A DNA stretch of 64,000 bases, from NCBI RefSeq assembly GCF_023283845.1, contig NZ_JAKILC010000004.1, positions 62,001-126,000 on the forward strand, read 5' to 3'. The notes below the pieces were generated by a model. It was not told the origin of the DNA and did no database searches. It saw nothing but the letters and a program-made list of their open reading frames with translations. This stretch comes from Shewanella marinintestina (lineage in GTDB: Bacteria > Pseudomonadota > Gammaproteobacteria > Enterobacterales > Shewanellaceae). The translations under genes and the position numbers were made by a program. Within the stretch, counting starts at the first letter, position 1. Every line of letters starts with the position of its first letter. Shown piece by piece: positions 8,434-17,896 of this stretch.

Positions 8434-9393
8434 TTAGTGATAATTTTGTAGCAGTAAGCTGTCTATTTTTAGCAGTTGATAGGCTGATTCGCTAACTGCG
8501 GCAATAAAGTTGATATCTATTTTATCTACTGTATCTGTTTTTTGGTGATAGTCACGGTGAACGGGGACGCCAAAGTAAAGCCAGGCAATCCCTACCTTAT
8601 GCATAGGGTAGTGATCGGAGGCGCGCAAAAAGTCGGTTGCAATGACTGAACCATCGAATGTTTTTGGCTGTTGGGTTCGAATACAAAGCTGGTTTTCTTG
8701 GGTAATTTGCTTGCGTATTGCGGCAAACTTCTTAAAACGTCTCGATCCTTCAATATAGATAGCTTTATGGCGATTAGGACGACCAATCATATCGAGATTT
8801 ATGGCCAATTCAATCTGAGCAATCTGTGGTACTGTGCTGTTTATGCCTAATTGTTCAGCTAATGCATAGCCACCATAGAGGCCTGGTTCTTCGGCGTCGG
8901 TGGCGACAAATAGCAAGTTTACTTCACTGCTTTGCTTTGTTGCGCGCTCAGCTAATTGTAGTAAACCCGCCACACCCGATGCGTTGTCATCTGCGCCGGG
9001 GTAATAGCGTTTTCCTTGTCCGCCTAAATGGTCATAATGGGCAATGACAATACGCCATCGGTTGCTATCAGTAGTGCTTGGTACTACCCCAATCATATTG
9101 ATCCCTAGTTTGTCGCTAAAGCCGCTACGATAATTAAATGGATGTTGATATTGGCCTTGCCAAGGCTGAATTCCTATTTGCTTAAAACGCTTTTCTAGAT
9201 AGGATCGAGTTAATGCCGCTCCGGCTGTTCCGGTTTTGCGACCTGCCATTTCCGCTCTGGTTAGCTGACGTATATCGGCGTCGATACTTGTGGTATTCGC
9301 CCAAGTTAGCGTGGGGTGTTTATTGCAACTTGGGGAAGAAGCACATGAGGTAAGTATTATTGAGGTGGCTATCAATAGCAGTGTGCGCAGCAT
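8434..9393 (-). CDS. M28-family zinc aminopeptidase, lipoprotein
   Basis: 319 aa with lipobox LTSC (Cys17), so probably anchored in the envelope. Co-catalytic zinc residues of the M28 fold are all present: His119 in AHYDH, Asp135/136 in GADDNASG, Glu168-Glu169 in DAEEPGLYGG, Asp201 in NLDMIGR and His261 in SDHYPMH. M28 enzymes remove N-terminal amino acids from peptides. The PA (protease-associated) insert of larger family members is absent, leaving a compact catalytic domain. It is on the same strand as the next gene upstream, 55 bp away, and could share its transcript. Confidence 0.9.
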   Translation of the reverse strand: MLRTLLLIATSIILTSCASSPSCNKHPTLTWANTTSIDADIRQLTRAEMAGRKTGTAGAALTRSYLEKRFKQIGIQPWQGQYQHPFNYRSGFSDKLGINMIGVVPSTTDSNRWRIVIAHYDHLGGQGKRYYPGADDNASGVAGLLQLAERATKQSSEVNLLFVATDAEEPGLYGGYALAEQLGINSTVPQIAQIELAINLDMIGRPNRHKAIYIEGSRRFKKFAAIRKQITQENQLCIRTQQPKTFDGSVIATDFLRASDHYPMHKVGIAWLYFGVPVHRDYHQKTDTVDKIDINFIAAVSESAYQLLKIDSLLLQNYH

Positions 9394-9448
9394 CCATTTT
9401 GCCCTTTGTCGTTAACTTAAATAGTTTTAACTTTTTTAAGTTAACGGG

Positions 9449-9781
9449 TTAGGACTGAAATGGCGACAATATTTTACTCACCTGCATGGTGTTTTTTGTG
9501 GTTTGAGGGAGATCGGTTGCTTTAACTTTATAAACCTTAACCCGAGAGAAAAGCCGGCGTTTAGCTCCTACTTTGATCAGAGACTGTTCTTTTAGGTTAC
9601 CGACATCAACTCGAGCAACAGTGCCATTGGATAGCGCAATAGTGCTTGATTCGGCAGCACTACTTATCACTCGAGCTTTATGAATAGAACAATTGCCAAT
9701 TAGCGGGTCGATGACGGCGGTGAGCAGTAGGCCAAGTGATAACACAAGGCCTAAACTTAATAAAATATTACTAAAATGCAT
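9449..9781 (-). CDS. Hypothetical protein with one N-terminal membrane segment
   Basis: 110 aa. Residues 5-25 form one hydrophobic helix that could be an anchor or signal. The rest is short, beta-strand-like and basic near the end (KVGAKRRLFSRVKVYKVKA). I do not recognise the family. It starts 19 bp after the uvrA stop on the same strand, so it may be the distal part of a uvrA transcript. Confidence 0.6.
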   Translation of the reverse strand: MHFSNILLSLGLVLSLGLLLTAVIDPLIGNCSIHKARVISSAAESSTIALSNGTVARVDVGNLKEQSLIKVGAKRRLFSRVKVYKVKATDLPQTTKNTMQVSKILSPFQS

Positions 9782-9800
9782 TTTGTTTTTTAAACTCTAA

Positions 9801-12641
9801 TTACTTGCCTAAAAGAGGTTTTAAAAAACGCGCTGTATGCGACTCAGTATGCTCTGCAACCTCTTCAGGCGTGCCTGCAACCAAAATTGTGCCGCCGCCA
9901 GAGCCACCCTCTGGACCAAGATCGATAATCCAGTCAGCAGTTTTAATTACATCAAGGTTATGCTCAATAACAACAATAGTGTTGCCGTGAGACTTAAGGC
10001 GATGCAATACATCTAGCAGCAGCTGAATATCAGCAAAGTGTAGGCCGGTTGTTGGCTCATCTAGAATATACAGTGTTTTACCCGTATCACGTTTAGAAAG
10101 CTCTTTAGCTAACTTCACTCGCTGCGCCTCACCACCAGATAAAGTGGTAGCACTTTGCCCTAAACGAATATAAGACAAACCTACATCCATTAAGGTTTGT
10201 AGCTTACGGGCAACAGCTGGAATCGCTTCAAAGAACGGACGCGCTTCTTCAACGGTCATCTGTAGCACTTCGTGAATATTCTTGCCTTTAAAGCGTACAT
10301 CTAAGGTTTCACGGTTATAACGCTGACCTTTACAGCTATCACAAGGCACGTAAACATCCGGTAAGAAGTGCATTTCTACCTTGATTAAACCATCGCCTTG
10401 GCAAGCCTCACAGCGACCGCCTTTAACGTTAAACGAGAAACGACCTGGCTGATAACCACGAGTTCGCGACTCTTGAGTTGCAGCAAATAGCTCACGGATT
10501 GGCGTGAAAATACCTGTATAGGTTGCCGGATTCGAGCGTGGTGTACGGCCAATTGGGCTCTGGTCGATATCGACTACTTTATCGCAATGGTCCATACCAA
10601 CCACTTTCTTATAAGGTGCGGGCTCATCAACGGTCGCACCGTTAAGTTGCATATGTGCAATCTTATAGAAAGTATCGTTAATCAGTGTTGATTTACCTGA
10701 TCCAGAAACACCTGTAATGCAAGTGAATAAGCCAACAGGAATTTGCAAATCAACATCTTGAAGATTGTTACCTGAAGCGCCAAATAGCTCGATTAGCTTA
10801 GTTGGATCATACTCAGTACGTTCAGTCTTGATATGAATTTGCTTTTCACCAGACAGGTACTGACCTGTGATGGACTCTTTGCAGTTCAGTAAGTCTTGCA
10901 GTGTACCTTCACCAATCACCTGGCCACCGTGCACGCCGGCACCTGGGCCGATATCAATCACGTGATCTGCCATGCGAATAGCATCTTCATCGTGCTCAAC
11001 CACTATTACAGTGTTGCCTAAGTCGCGCAGGTGGATAAGAGTTTGTAGTAAGCGCTCGTTGTCACGCTGATGTAGACCTATTGATGGTTCATCTAGCACG
11101 TACATCACACCCACAAGGCCGGCACCAATTTGGCTGGCAAGACGAATACGTTGCGCTTCACCGCCTGATAACGTATCAGCTGAACGTGAAAGGCTTAAGT
11201 AATTTAAGCCAACGTTGACTAAGAAACCTAAGCGGTCGCGTACCTCTTTAAGGATTTTTTCGGCAATTTGCGCGCGTTGACCGGTTAGCTCTAGTTTGTC
11301 GAAGTAATCCATGGCTTCGCCAATAGACCACTGAGTCAAAACAGGAAGATTGAGCTCTTCAATAAACACGTTACGTGCTTCTTCACGTAGGCGTGAACCG
11401 CCACAGCTTTGGCAAGACTGAGTATTAATAAACTTGGTTAGCTCATCACGTACAGCATTGGATTCAGTTTCACGATAGCGACGATCCATGTTGTTTAGAA
11501 TGCCCTCGAATGGGTGATTTCTAACAACGACATCGCCGCGGTCGTTAATGTACTTGAATGCGATGCTTTGTTTGCCTGAGCCGTAAAGTACGATTTTACG
11601 TACTTCATCGCTTAGCTGCTCAAACGGTTTTTCAATATCAAACTTGTAATGGTCAGCAAGCGAAGTGAGCATTTGGAAGTAATAGAAATTACGTCTATCC
11701 CAGCCTCGAATGGCGCCGCCGGCTAACGAAAGCTCGGTATTAGTAATGACTCGCTCTGGATCAAAAAACTGCTGTACGCCTAAACCATCACAGGTTTGGC
11801 AAGCACCTGCAGGATTGTTAAACGAGAAAATGCGCGGCTCAAGTTCTGCCATTGAATAGCCACAAACTGGACAAGCAAAGTTAGCCGAAAACACTTGTTC
11901 TTCAGTTTTTGTCTTGCCTTCAGCTGGATCCATGCTGGCAATTTTGGCGATACCACCGGAAAGCTCTAACGCAGTTTCAAATGACTCTGCTAGGCGCTGC
12001 TTTATATCTCCACGCACTTTAAATCGGTCAACAACCACTTCAATGGTGTGCTTTACGTGCAGGTCTAGCTCTGGCGGATCGGTTAAGTCGCAGACCTCTC
12101 CGTCGATACGGGCGCGAATATAACCTTGTGCTGATAAGCTCTCTAATAGCTTAACGTGTTCGCCTTTGCGGTTATTAACAACTGGAGCGAGCAGCATTTG
12201 ACGGCTGTCTTCTGGCAGTTCAAGTACCTTATCGACCATCTGGCTTACGGTTTGCGCGGCTAAGGGCTCTCCATGAGTTGGACAGCGAGGTTCACCCACG
12301 CGGGCAAACAACAGACGTAAATAATCGTAGATTTCAGTAATGGTTCCCACGGTTGAGCGCGGGTTATGAGATGTTGATTTTTGTTCGATAGAAATTGCAG
12401 GGCTCAAACCTTCAATATGATCAACATCTGGCTTTTCCATCAAACTCAAGAATTGACGCGCATAAGCAGATAAAGACTCAACATAACGTCGTTGGCCTTC
12501 TGCATATAACGTATCAAACGCTAGAGAAGATTTGCCTGAACCCGAAAGTCCCGTGATCACGATAAGTTTGTCGCGGGGAATGGTCAGGTTGATGTTTTTA
12601 AGATTGTGGGTACGAGCACCACGTACTTCAATATTTTCCAT
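9801..12641 (-). CDS. uvrA: Excinuclease ABC subunit A
   Basis: 946 aa, close to E. coli UvrA (940). Both ATPase halves are seen: Walker [10 protein letters not shown] near residue 33 and GVSGSGKST near 640, ABC signatures [16 protein letters not shown] and [16 protein letters not shown], and zinc-binding pairs CPVC/CQTC, CQSC and CEAC/CDSC. UvrA dimers find bulky DNA damage and load UvrB for nucleotide excision repair. Divergent from yajR. I found no good LexA box (CTGT-N8-ACAG) in the 165 bp upstream, so classic SOS control is not evident from sequence. Confidence 0.98.
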   Translation of the reverse strand: MENIEVRGARTHNLKNINLTIPRDKLIVITGLSGSGKSSLAFDTLYAEGQRRYVESLSAYARQFLSLMEKPDVDHIEGLSPAISIEQKSTSHNPRSTVGTITEIYDYLRLLFARVGEPRCPTHGEPLAAQTVSQMVDKVLELPEDSRQMLLAPVVNNRKGEHVKLLESLSAQGYIRARIDGEVCDLTDPPELDLHVKHTIEVVVDRFKVRGDIKQRLAESFETALELSGGIAKIASMDPAEGKTKTEEQVFSANFACPVCGYSMAELEPRIFSFNNPAGACQTCDGLGVQQFFDPERVITNTELSLAGGAIRGWDRRNFYYFQMLTSLADHYKFDIEKPFEQLSDEVRKIVLYGSGKQSIAFKYINDRGDVVVRNHPFEGILNNMDRRYRETESNAVRDELTKFINTQSCQSCGGSRLREEARNVFIEELNLPVLTQWSIGEAMDYFDKLELTGQRAQIAEKILKEVRDRLGFLVNVGLNYLSLSRSADTLSGGEAQRIRLASQIGAGLVGVMYVLDEPSIGLHQRDNERLLQTLIHLRDLGNTVIVVEHDEDAIRMADHVIDIGPGAGVHGGQVIGEGTLQDLLNCKESITGQYLSGEKQIHIKTERTEYDPTKLIELFGASGNNLQDVDLQIPVGLFTCITGVSGSGKSTLINDTFYKIAHMQLNGATVDEPAPYKKVVGMDHCDKVVDIDQSPIGRTPRSNPATYTGIFTPIRELFAATQESRTRGYQPGRFSFNVKGGRCEACQGDGLIKVEMHFLPDVYVPCDSCKGQRYNRETLDVRFKGKNIHEVLQMTVEEARPFFEAIPAVARKLQTLMDVGLSYIRLGQSATTLSGGEAQRVKLAKELSKRDTGKTLYILDEPTTGLHFADIQLLLDVLHRLKSHGNTIVVIEHNLDVIKTADWIIDLGPEGGSGGGTILVAGTPEEVAEHTESHTARFLKPLLGK

Positions 12642-12906
12642 CTAGCGTTCAGATCTCAAAGCCGAAAAAAGTGGTTAAGTATCTCACAAATTTGGCTATG
12701 TAAATAGCCAAGACTGGCTAACAATTGTAGGAGAGAACTAAGATTTTGCCACGTTAACTGTGGTAATCCCCTTGATATCGGGGCTTTGAGAACCAGTCAC
12801 TTAAAACATGGTTCAAGTATACATCTTCAGTTTTTACTTTTGGGCTATGAAAAACTTCGTGATAAACTCCGCGGCCTATTTCAAGTTCACAGATCAGGGC
12901 GGGGGC

Positions 12907-14274
12907 ATGGCCAACCAAGGACTTTCCAAGACTGAGAAAAAAGTCGCATTTTCTTTAGCCAGTGTATTTGGCTTGCGCATGATGGGCTTGTTTATGATCA
13001 TGCCTGTGTTTGCACTATACGGCCAACACCTCGAAGGTTTTTCACCTTTGTGGGTTGGTATTGCTATTGGCGCGTATGGTTTAACGCAAGCGGTTCTTCA
13101 AATCCCAATGGGGATTTTATCTGACAAATTTGGCCGTAAGCCTATCATCTTAGCCGGATTATTAATCTTTGCATTAGGTAGTTTAGTTGCCGCTAATGCT
13201 GAAACTATTTATGGCGTAGTCGCTGGCCGTGCTTTACAAGGTATGGGGGCGATTGCCGCTGCTGTGCTAGCACTTGCTGCAGACTTAACCCGTGATGAAC
13301 AACGCACTAAAGTGATGGCGATTATCGGTATGTGTATCGGTTTTTCATTTGCCTTATCACTGCTAGTAGGTCCCATTGTAGCGCAGCACCTCGGATTGTC
13401 TGGACTGTTTTTTATGACGGCAGGCCTTGCTTTGCTAGGCATGATAATTGTGCAAGTCTTAGTGCCTAACCCAATATCGCAAGCACCAAAAGGTGATACC
13501 GTCGCTGCGCCAGAAAAGCTTAAGCGCATGTTAATGGATCCACAGTTATTTAGACTTGATGCGGGTATTTTCATCCTGCACTTAGTCTTGACTGCAGTTT
13601 TTGTCGCCTTGCCGCTGGATTTAGTCGATGCGGGTCTTGCTAAAGAAGAGCACTGGATGCTGTATTTTCCGGCCTTTATGGGCGCGTTCTTTTTAATGGT
13701 GCCACTGATTATTATTGGGGTTAAGCGCAATAATACTAAAGGTATGTTTCAAGTTGCTTTGCTGATTATGATGGCCGCCCTTGGTTCAATGGCGATGTTT
13801 GCCGATAACCTGGTGGTTTTGAGCATTGCTGTAGTGCTGTTTTTTACCGGATTTAATTACCTAGAAGCTTCGTTACCAAGTTTGATCGCCAAGTTCTGTC
13901 CCGTTGGTGATAAAGGCTCGGCAATGGGTGTTTATTCTACCAGCCAATTTTTAGGTGCCTTTTGTGGTGGTTTATTAGGTGGTGGTGCCTATGAATTACT
14001 GGGGGCATCTGGGGTTTTTGCCGTTGCTTTAGGCTTGATGGTTATTTGGTTTTTATTGACCTTTGGTATGAAAAATCCAGTGCTTTTGAAGAGTTACACA
14101 TTAGAGGCGAATGTTACCGATAAACAGAGCGCAGTGACCATGGCAACTGAGTTGTCGGCACTTACCGGTGTGTCTGAGGCGATAGTTGTACTTGAGGAAA
14201 AGGTCGCTTATTTAAAAGTAGATGACCATTTCGATTTGAGAGAAGCCAGAGCTGTGTTACGCTCTGTCGATTAG
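12907..14274 (+). CDS. yajR: MFS transporter YajR-like with C-terminal YAM domain
   Basis: 455 aa if the ATG at 12907 is used, against 454 for E. coli YajR; an in-frame ATG at 12808 would add 33 residues that look unlike an MFS N-terminus. About 12 membrane helices follow, with motif A LSDKFGRKP between TM2 and TM3. Residues after about 390 form a small soluble ferredoxin-like domain (LTGVSEAIVVLEEKVAYLKV), the YAM domain that marks YajR. The transported substrate is not known. The gene lies between divergent uvrA and co-oriented ssb, 32 bp before ssb. Confidence 0.88.
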   Translation: MANQGLSKTEKKVAFSLASVFGLRMMGLFMIMPVFALYGQHLEGFSPLWVGIAIGAYGLTQAVLQIPMGILSDKFGRKPIILAGLLIFALGSLVAANAETIYGVVAGRALQGMGAIAAAVLALAADLTRDEQRTKVMAIIGMCIGFSFALSLLVGPIVAQHLGLSGLFFMTAGLALLGMIIVQVLVPNPISQAPKGDTVAAPEKLKRMLMDPQLFRLDAGIFILHLVLTAVFVALPLDLVDAGLAKEEHWMLYFPAFMGAFFLMVPLIIIGVKRNNTKGMFQVALLIMMAALGSMAMFADNLVVLSIAVVLFFTGFNYLEASLPSLIAKFCPVGDKGSAMGVYSTSQFLGAFCGGLLGGGAYELLGASGVFAVALGLMVIWFLLTFGMKNPVLLKSYTLEANVTDKQSAVTMATELSALTGVSEAIVVLEEKVAYLKVDDHFDLREARAVLRSVD

Positions 14275-14306
14275 TGAAAATTTAATATACGTTCCAGGAG
14301 ATTTCA

Positions 14307-14978
14307 ATGGCTAGTCGTGGTGTCAATAAAGTAATTTTGGTCGGTAATTTAGGACAAGATCCTGAAGTACGTTACATGCCTAATGGCAATGCCGTAGCCA
14401 ACATTACCGTGGCGACAAGTGAGTCTTGGAAAGACCAGCAAGGTCAACAGCAAGAGCGTACTGAATGGCACCGTGTTGTGATGTTCGGCAAACTAGCTGA
14501 AATCACTGGTGAGTATTTACGTAAAGGCTCTCAAGTTTACCTAGAAGGCAAACTACAGACTCGTAAATGGAAAGACCAAAGTGGTCAAGATCGTTACAGC
14601 ACTGAAGTGGTTGTCGATCAAAGTGGTAGCATGCAAATGCTAGGTAGCCGTAACCAGAATGCGGGTGCTCCATCGCAAGGTGGCAACCAGAACTATGGTG
14701 GTCAGCAACAGCAACAAGGCGGTGGCTACGGCTCACAGCAACAACAGCAACCACAACAAAACAGCTATCAGCCGAAGCCACAAGCTCCAGCTCAACAAAG
14801 TGGTTATCAGCAGCAGTCACAACCGCAGCAGCAAGCACCTCAACAAGGTGGTTATGCGCCTAAGCCACAAGCTGCTCCAGCTCCGCAGCAAGCGCCACAA
14901 CAGCGCCCAGCTCCGCAGCCACAGCAGAACTTCACTCCTGACTTGGATGATGGCTGGGATGACGATATCCCGTTCTAG
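14307..14978 (+). CDS. ssb: Single-stranded DNA-binding protein
   Basis: 223 aa. The OB fold covers about residues 1-110 (starting [20 protein letters not shown]). It is followed by a long linker very rich in Gln, Pro and Gly and the acidic tip DDDIPF that recruits partner proteins. The linker makes it longer than E. coli SSB (178 aa). A good ribosome site (CCAGGAG) precedes the ATG. SSB coats single-stranded DNA in replication, recombination and repair. Confidence 0.98.
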   Translation: MASRGVNKVILVGNLGQDPEVRYMPNGNAVANITVATSESWKDQQGQQQERTEWHRVVMFGKLAEITGEYLRKGSQVYLEGKLQTRKWKDQSGQDRYSTEVVVDQSGSMQMLGSRNQNAGAPSQGGNQNYGGQQQQQGGGYGSQQQQQPQQNSYQPKPQAPAQQSGYQQQSQPQQQAPQQGGYAPKPQAAPAPQQAPQQRPAPQPQQNFTPDLDDGWDDDIPF

Positions 14979-15282
14979 ATCCATTGAGCCGTAAATGGTA
15001 ATAGGATTTAACTGGACATGAAAGCCCAGCTAATTAGCTGGGCTTTTTTATACCTGTATTTCAATAAAAGCAGTCAAAGCGCTAATTTATTGTGAACATA
15101 ATTATACCCAAAAGTATTACGCCTTTTTTCCATGTTTGATTGTTTGGGCTTAAACCTCTTTGCTCATTCGTCAAAACTAATCCGATAGCTGTTAGGGTAG
15201 AAAGTCGAGAAATGTTGAGGCCTTGGTTAGTACTGGCTATCTAACATTTAGACTAGAAATCTACTCTAGGGTTGTATTGGAT
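14979..15282. other. ssb-csgE intergenic region
   Basis: About 300 bp holding the ssb terminator at its left end and presumably the csgE promoter at its right end. I see no coding region or clear operator. Confidence 0.5.
15021..15051 (+). terminator. Intrinsic terminator after ssb
   Basis: AAAGCCCAGCT-AATT-AGCTGGGCTTTTTTA: perfect 11-bp stem with T-run, 43 bp after the ssb stop. Confidence 0.93.
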
Positions 15283-15678
15283 ATGCGCGCAAGAATTTCA
15301 ATATTGTTACTGGTTTTTTGCTGCTCTCTGCCTATTAGTGCGCAAGATGCTGATATTGAAATTAGTGGTTTAGTTATTGATAGAACCCTCACCCGTTTTG
15401 GTAAAGATTTCAGTTTTTACTATTCAAGCTATTGGCGTGATTTACCGTTTACACAAGGGTTTAACGTGACCTTATATGAAACTGTATTTCCTCAAGCTGG
15501 CACCTTGCTTACGCTTGAAGTTAATGGCATTACGATTTACAAGACTCACTTTGGGCGTAGAGCTAGCCCGATAAAAGAAAGAGCAGAGCAAGCGATTTTA
15601 CTCACTATTGATCACTTAGCACGTGTTAGGGCGAATGCCATTACTGGTGAGTTAGCCGATAGTTCTGACGGATATTAG
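15283..15678 (+). CDS. csgE: Curli assembly protein CsgE
   Basis: 131 aa from the ATG at 15283, close to E. coli CsgE (129). Starting there gives a standard signal peptide (MRARISILLLVFCCSLPISA); an in-frame ATG at 15223 would put 20 unlikely residues before it. The mature part has the CsgE features ISGLVIDRTLTRFGKDF and WRDLPF. CsgE is a periplasmic adaptor that caps CsgG and directs curlin subunits to the secretion pore. First gene of csgEFG; 10 bp separate it from csgF. Confidence 0.93.
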   Translation: MRARISILLLVFCCSLPISAQDADIEISGLVIDRTLTRFGKDFSFYYSSYWRDLPFTQGFNVTLYETVFPQAGTLLTLEVNGITIYKTHFGRRASPIKERAEQAILLTIDHLARVRANAITGELADSSDGY

Positions 15679-15688
15679 GATAACTACA

Positions 15689-16075
15689 ATGAATAACAGG
15701 ATGTTAATTGTTGCTGGGCTACTCTTTGCTGGATCTAGCCATGCAACCGAACTGGTTTACACCCCTATTAACCCCAGTTTTGGCGGTTCAGCGCTAAATG
15801 GCTCTTATTTGCTAAATAAAGCTAATGCTCAAAACGACCATACTGCTAGTTCTGAAGAGAAAGATTTTGTTAGCCGCTTTAAAGAGTCGCTAGAGCGAAA
15901 CATTATGAACACGATTACACGTGGCGTGGCGAGTGGAGAGATCACCGACGGCACTTATGATACTGGGGATTTTAGAATTGAAGTCGCATCCATTGGTGGT
16001 GGAGTAATGTTGACCATTACTAACCTATTGACCGGTGAAGTGACTGTTATCGAAATGCCGACATATGGAGGCTAA
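15689..16075 (+). CDS. csgF: Curli assembly protein CsgF
   Basis: 128 aa (E. coli 138). Signal peptide to about residue 19, then TELVYTPINPSFGG and NGSYLLNKANAQN, the conserved N-terminal segment that plugs the CsgG channel. CsgF sits at the outer surface and helps CsgB nucleate fibres. It is 3 bp from csgG, so translation is probably coupled. Confidence 0.94.
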   Translation: MNNRMLIVAGLLFAGSSHATELVYTPINPSFGGSALNGSYLLNKANAQNDHTASSEEKDFVSRFKESLERNIMNTITRGVASGEITDGTYDTGDFRIEVASIGGGVMLTITNLLTGEVTVIEMPTYGG

Positions 16076-16078
16076 CCG

Positions 16079-16840
16079 ATGAAATATATTCTCACTATTA
16101 TGACCGTTATCGGCTTGTCGGCTTGTAGTCTAATTCCTAAGCCAGAGCTAAATATTAGCCAAGCAAAACTTAATCCCACTAGCGAAACCATGCAGGCGTT
16201 AATGGCGAAACCTGGACCTAAATATCCAATCCCAGTCGCCGTGTACTCGTTTAGAGATCAAACAGGCCAGTACAAACCCCAACAGAATGTAAGCTCTTTT
16301 TCTACAGCCGTCACCCAAGGCGCGACTTCGATGCTAGTGCAAACCTTACTCGATTCTAAATGGTTTACACCGGTAGAAAGAGAGGGACTACAAAACTTAC
16401 TGACGGAGCGCAAGATTACTAAGAAGCAGCCGGCAAAAGCCAGTAAAGAAGAAGTACCGCAACTAACCAATGCTCGCCTGCTTTTAGAGGGCGGAATTAT
16501 TAGCTATGAAACTAACATTAGCACAGGCGGAGCAGGTGTTGAGTATTACGGGATCGGTGCCTCAGAGCTGTACCGTGAAGACCAAGTCACTATCTATTTA
16601 CGCGCCGTAGATGTGCATACAGGGAAAGTGATGATGTCGGTATCAACAACTAAGCGAGTTTTTTCCCAAGAGATGCGTGCTGGACTAATTCGATTCACTA
16701 GTTTGAATCGGTTAGCTGAGGCTGAAGTCGGGTTTACCACCAACGAACCCGTGCAGTTTTGCGTATTGCAAGCCATTGAGTTAGCTGTATCTGAACTGGT
16801 TGATAAAGGCGTTGCCATGGGATATTGGTCACCAGCTTAA
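16079..16840 (+). CDS. csgG: Curli secretion channel lipoprotein CsgG
   Basis: 253 aa (E. coli 277). Lipobox LSAC with Cys16. The segments PIPVAVYSFRDQTGQYKP and FTPVEREGLQNLLTERKI, and the middle part ARLLLEGGIISYETN, are typical of CsgG. CsgG forms the nonameric outer-membrane pore through which unfolded curlin passes. Last gene of csgEFG, followed by a terminator. Confidence 0.96.
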   Translation: MKYILTIMTVIGLSACSLIPKPELNISQAKLNPTSETMQALMAKPGPKYPIPVAVYSFRDQTGQYKPQQNVSSFSTAVTQGATSMLVQTLLDSKWFTPVEREGLQNLLTERKITKKQPAKASKEEVPQLTNARLLLEGGIISYETNISTGGAGVEYYGIGASELYREDQVTIYLRAVDVHTGKVMMSVSTTKRVFSQEMRAGLIRFTSLNRLAEAEVGFTTNEPVQFCVLQAIELAVSELVDKGVAMGYWSPA

Positions 16841-16866
16841 GTTAGTATTATCGTTATCTGCACCAT

Positions 16867-16897
16867 GAGAAGGGCGGGTTCCACCCTTCTTTTTTAC
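16867..16897 (+). terminator. Terminator after csgG
   Basis: AGAAGGG and CCCTTCT arms around a 9-base loop, followed by TTTTTT. Confidence 0.88.
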
Positions 16898-17118
16898 TAC
16901 CAATAAGTTTTATTTTGTATTCATTATCCAGTCCTTTCTACCGAGTATTAATTTATTTGCGGATAAATTGGTTGTGAAGGTCGCTTTATGTAGCTATTCA
17001 CTTCGCAATGTTATATTAATGTTGCAAGCTTATTGCCGTTTTACAGTCATAGATACTAAGGAAGAGTGTCTTTATGTCTATCTCTGTTTGTCTCGGTCAA
17101 ATTCATGGAGAGAATTCA

Positions 17119-17784
17119 ATGAGTAAAATCGATGAGTTAGTGTTTATTCATCAGGTTGCATCACCTTGTCATTTAGCTATTTTGGCTGAATCAATAGGGC
17201 TAAAAACCCGAGTGATCAAGAAGCCATCAGATTTGGTTATGGCCAAAGAGTGTAATCGCTTTTATTTGGTTGCCCAGAAAGGCACTGCACTTGATAGTAA
17301 AGGGATCCCCTTAGTTGCGGCGCGGCTAGTTTCACAGTTTCCAATCGCTCTATATCAAGTTGAGCGGGGTACGCTAGATCCCAAAGCTGCAATGCTACTT
17401 GGTATAAAAGGCTTATTGTACGCAGATCAGGGCATGGACTTGCTATTAAATGGCTTGCGTAAAATGGTAGCCAATGAACTTTGGTATGACAGATTATTAC
17501 TGAGCGAGATGTTTAATCATTTGGTCAAGCGGTTAGATAGTGGCGGTGAGGTATTACAAGATACGGTTGTGATGTTGCAAATGCTAACGGGGCGAGAAAG
17601 AACGATTATTCAATTGGTTTCAAGCGGTGCGCGTAATAAAGAAATTGCCCATCAGCTTTGCATTAGTGAACATACAGTAAAGGCGCATATATCTTCTATT
17701 TTTAGAAAAACCCAATCTCGTAACCGAGTTGAACTATTGCGTTGGGCGCAGACGTACCAAAGTCAGTTTGAGTTGTGTTCCTAA
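17119..17784 (+). CDS. LuxR/CsgD-family transcriptional regulator
   Basis: 221 aa from the ATG at 17119, which has GGAGAG six bases upstream. A second ATG at 17074 with AAGGAAGAG in front would add 15 residues and cannot be excluded. The C-terminal LuxR HTH lies at about 160-210: LTGRERTIIQLVSSGARNKE, ISEHTVKAHISSIFRKT. The N-terminal half is a divergent receiver-like domain with no clear phosphoryl-acceptor pattern, as in CsgD (216 aa). Lying between csgEFG and csgBA, it is the probable activator of the curli genes. Confidence 0.85.
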   Translation: MSKIDELVFIHQVASPCHLAILAESIGLKTRVIKKPSDLVMAKECNRFYLVAQKGTALDSKGIPLVAARLVSQFPIALYQVERGTLDPKAAMLLGIKGLLYADQGMDLLLNGLRKMVANELWYDRLLLSEMFNHLVKRLDSGGEVLQDTVVMLQMLTGRERTIIQLVSSGARNKEIAHQLCISEHTVKAHISSIFRKTQSRNRVELLRWAQTYQSQFELCS

Positions 17785-17845
17785 AGCTTTAGCTCTTCAG
17801 CTAAGATTGGAGAGTTAATAAAACTAGCGCATCAGATAAGTAAAA

Positions 17846-17873
17846 AGAAAGGGAGCTTAAGCTCCCTTTTTTG
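17846..17873. terminator. Bidirectional terminator between csgD-like gene and csgA
   Basis: AAAAAGAAAGGGAGCTTAAGCTCCCTTTTTT: near-perfect palindromic stem with flanking A and T runs between convergent genes. Confidence 0.9.
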
Positions 17874-17896
17874 GTAGTGACTCTTTGAGTTAACTC

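Noticed and set aside
12642..12800. LexA (SOS) box between uvrA and yajR
   Set aside because: Only partial matches such as CTGTGGTAATCC were found; none has both CTGT and ACAG at eight-base spacing.
13209..13730. 173-codon open frame on the minus strand inside yajR
   Set aside because: It is the reverse of a well-conserved membrane protein gene; the product is Ser/Thr/Lys-rich without a plausible fold or ribosome site.
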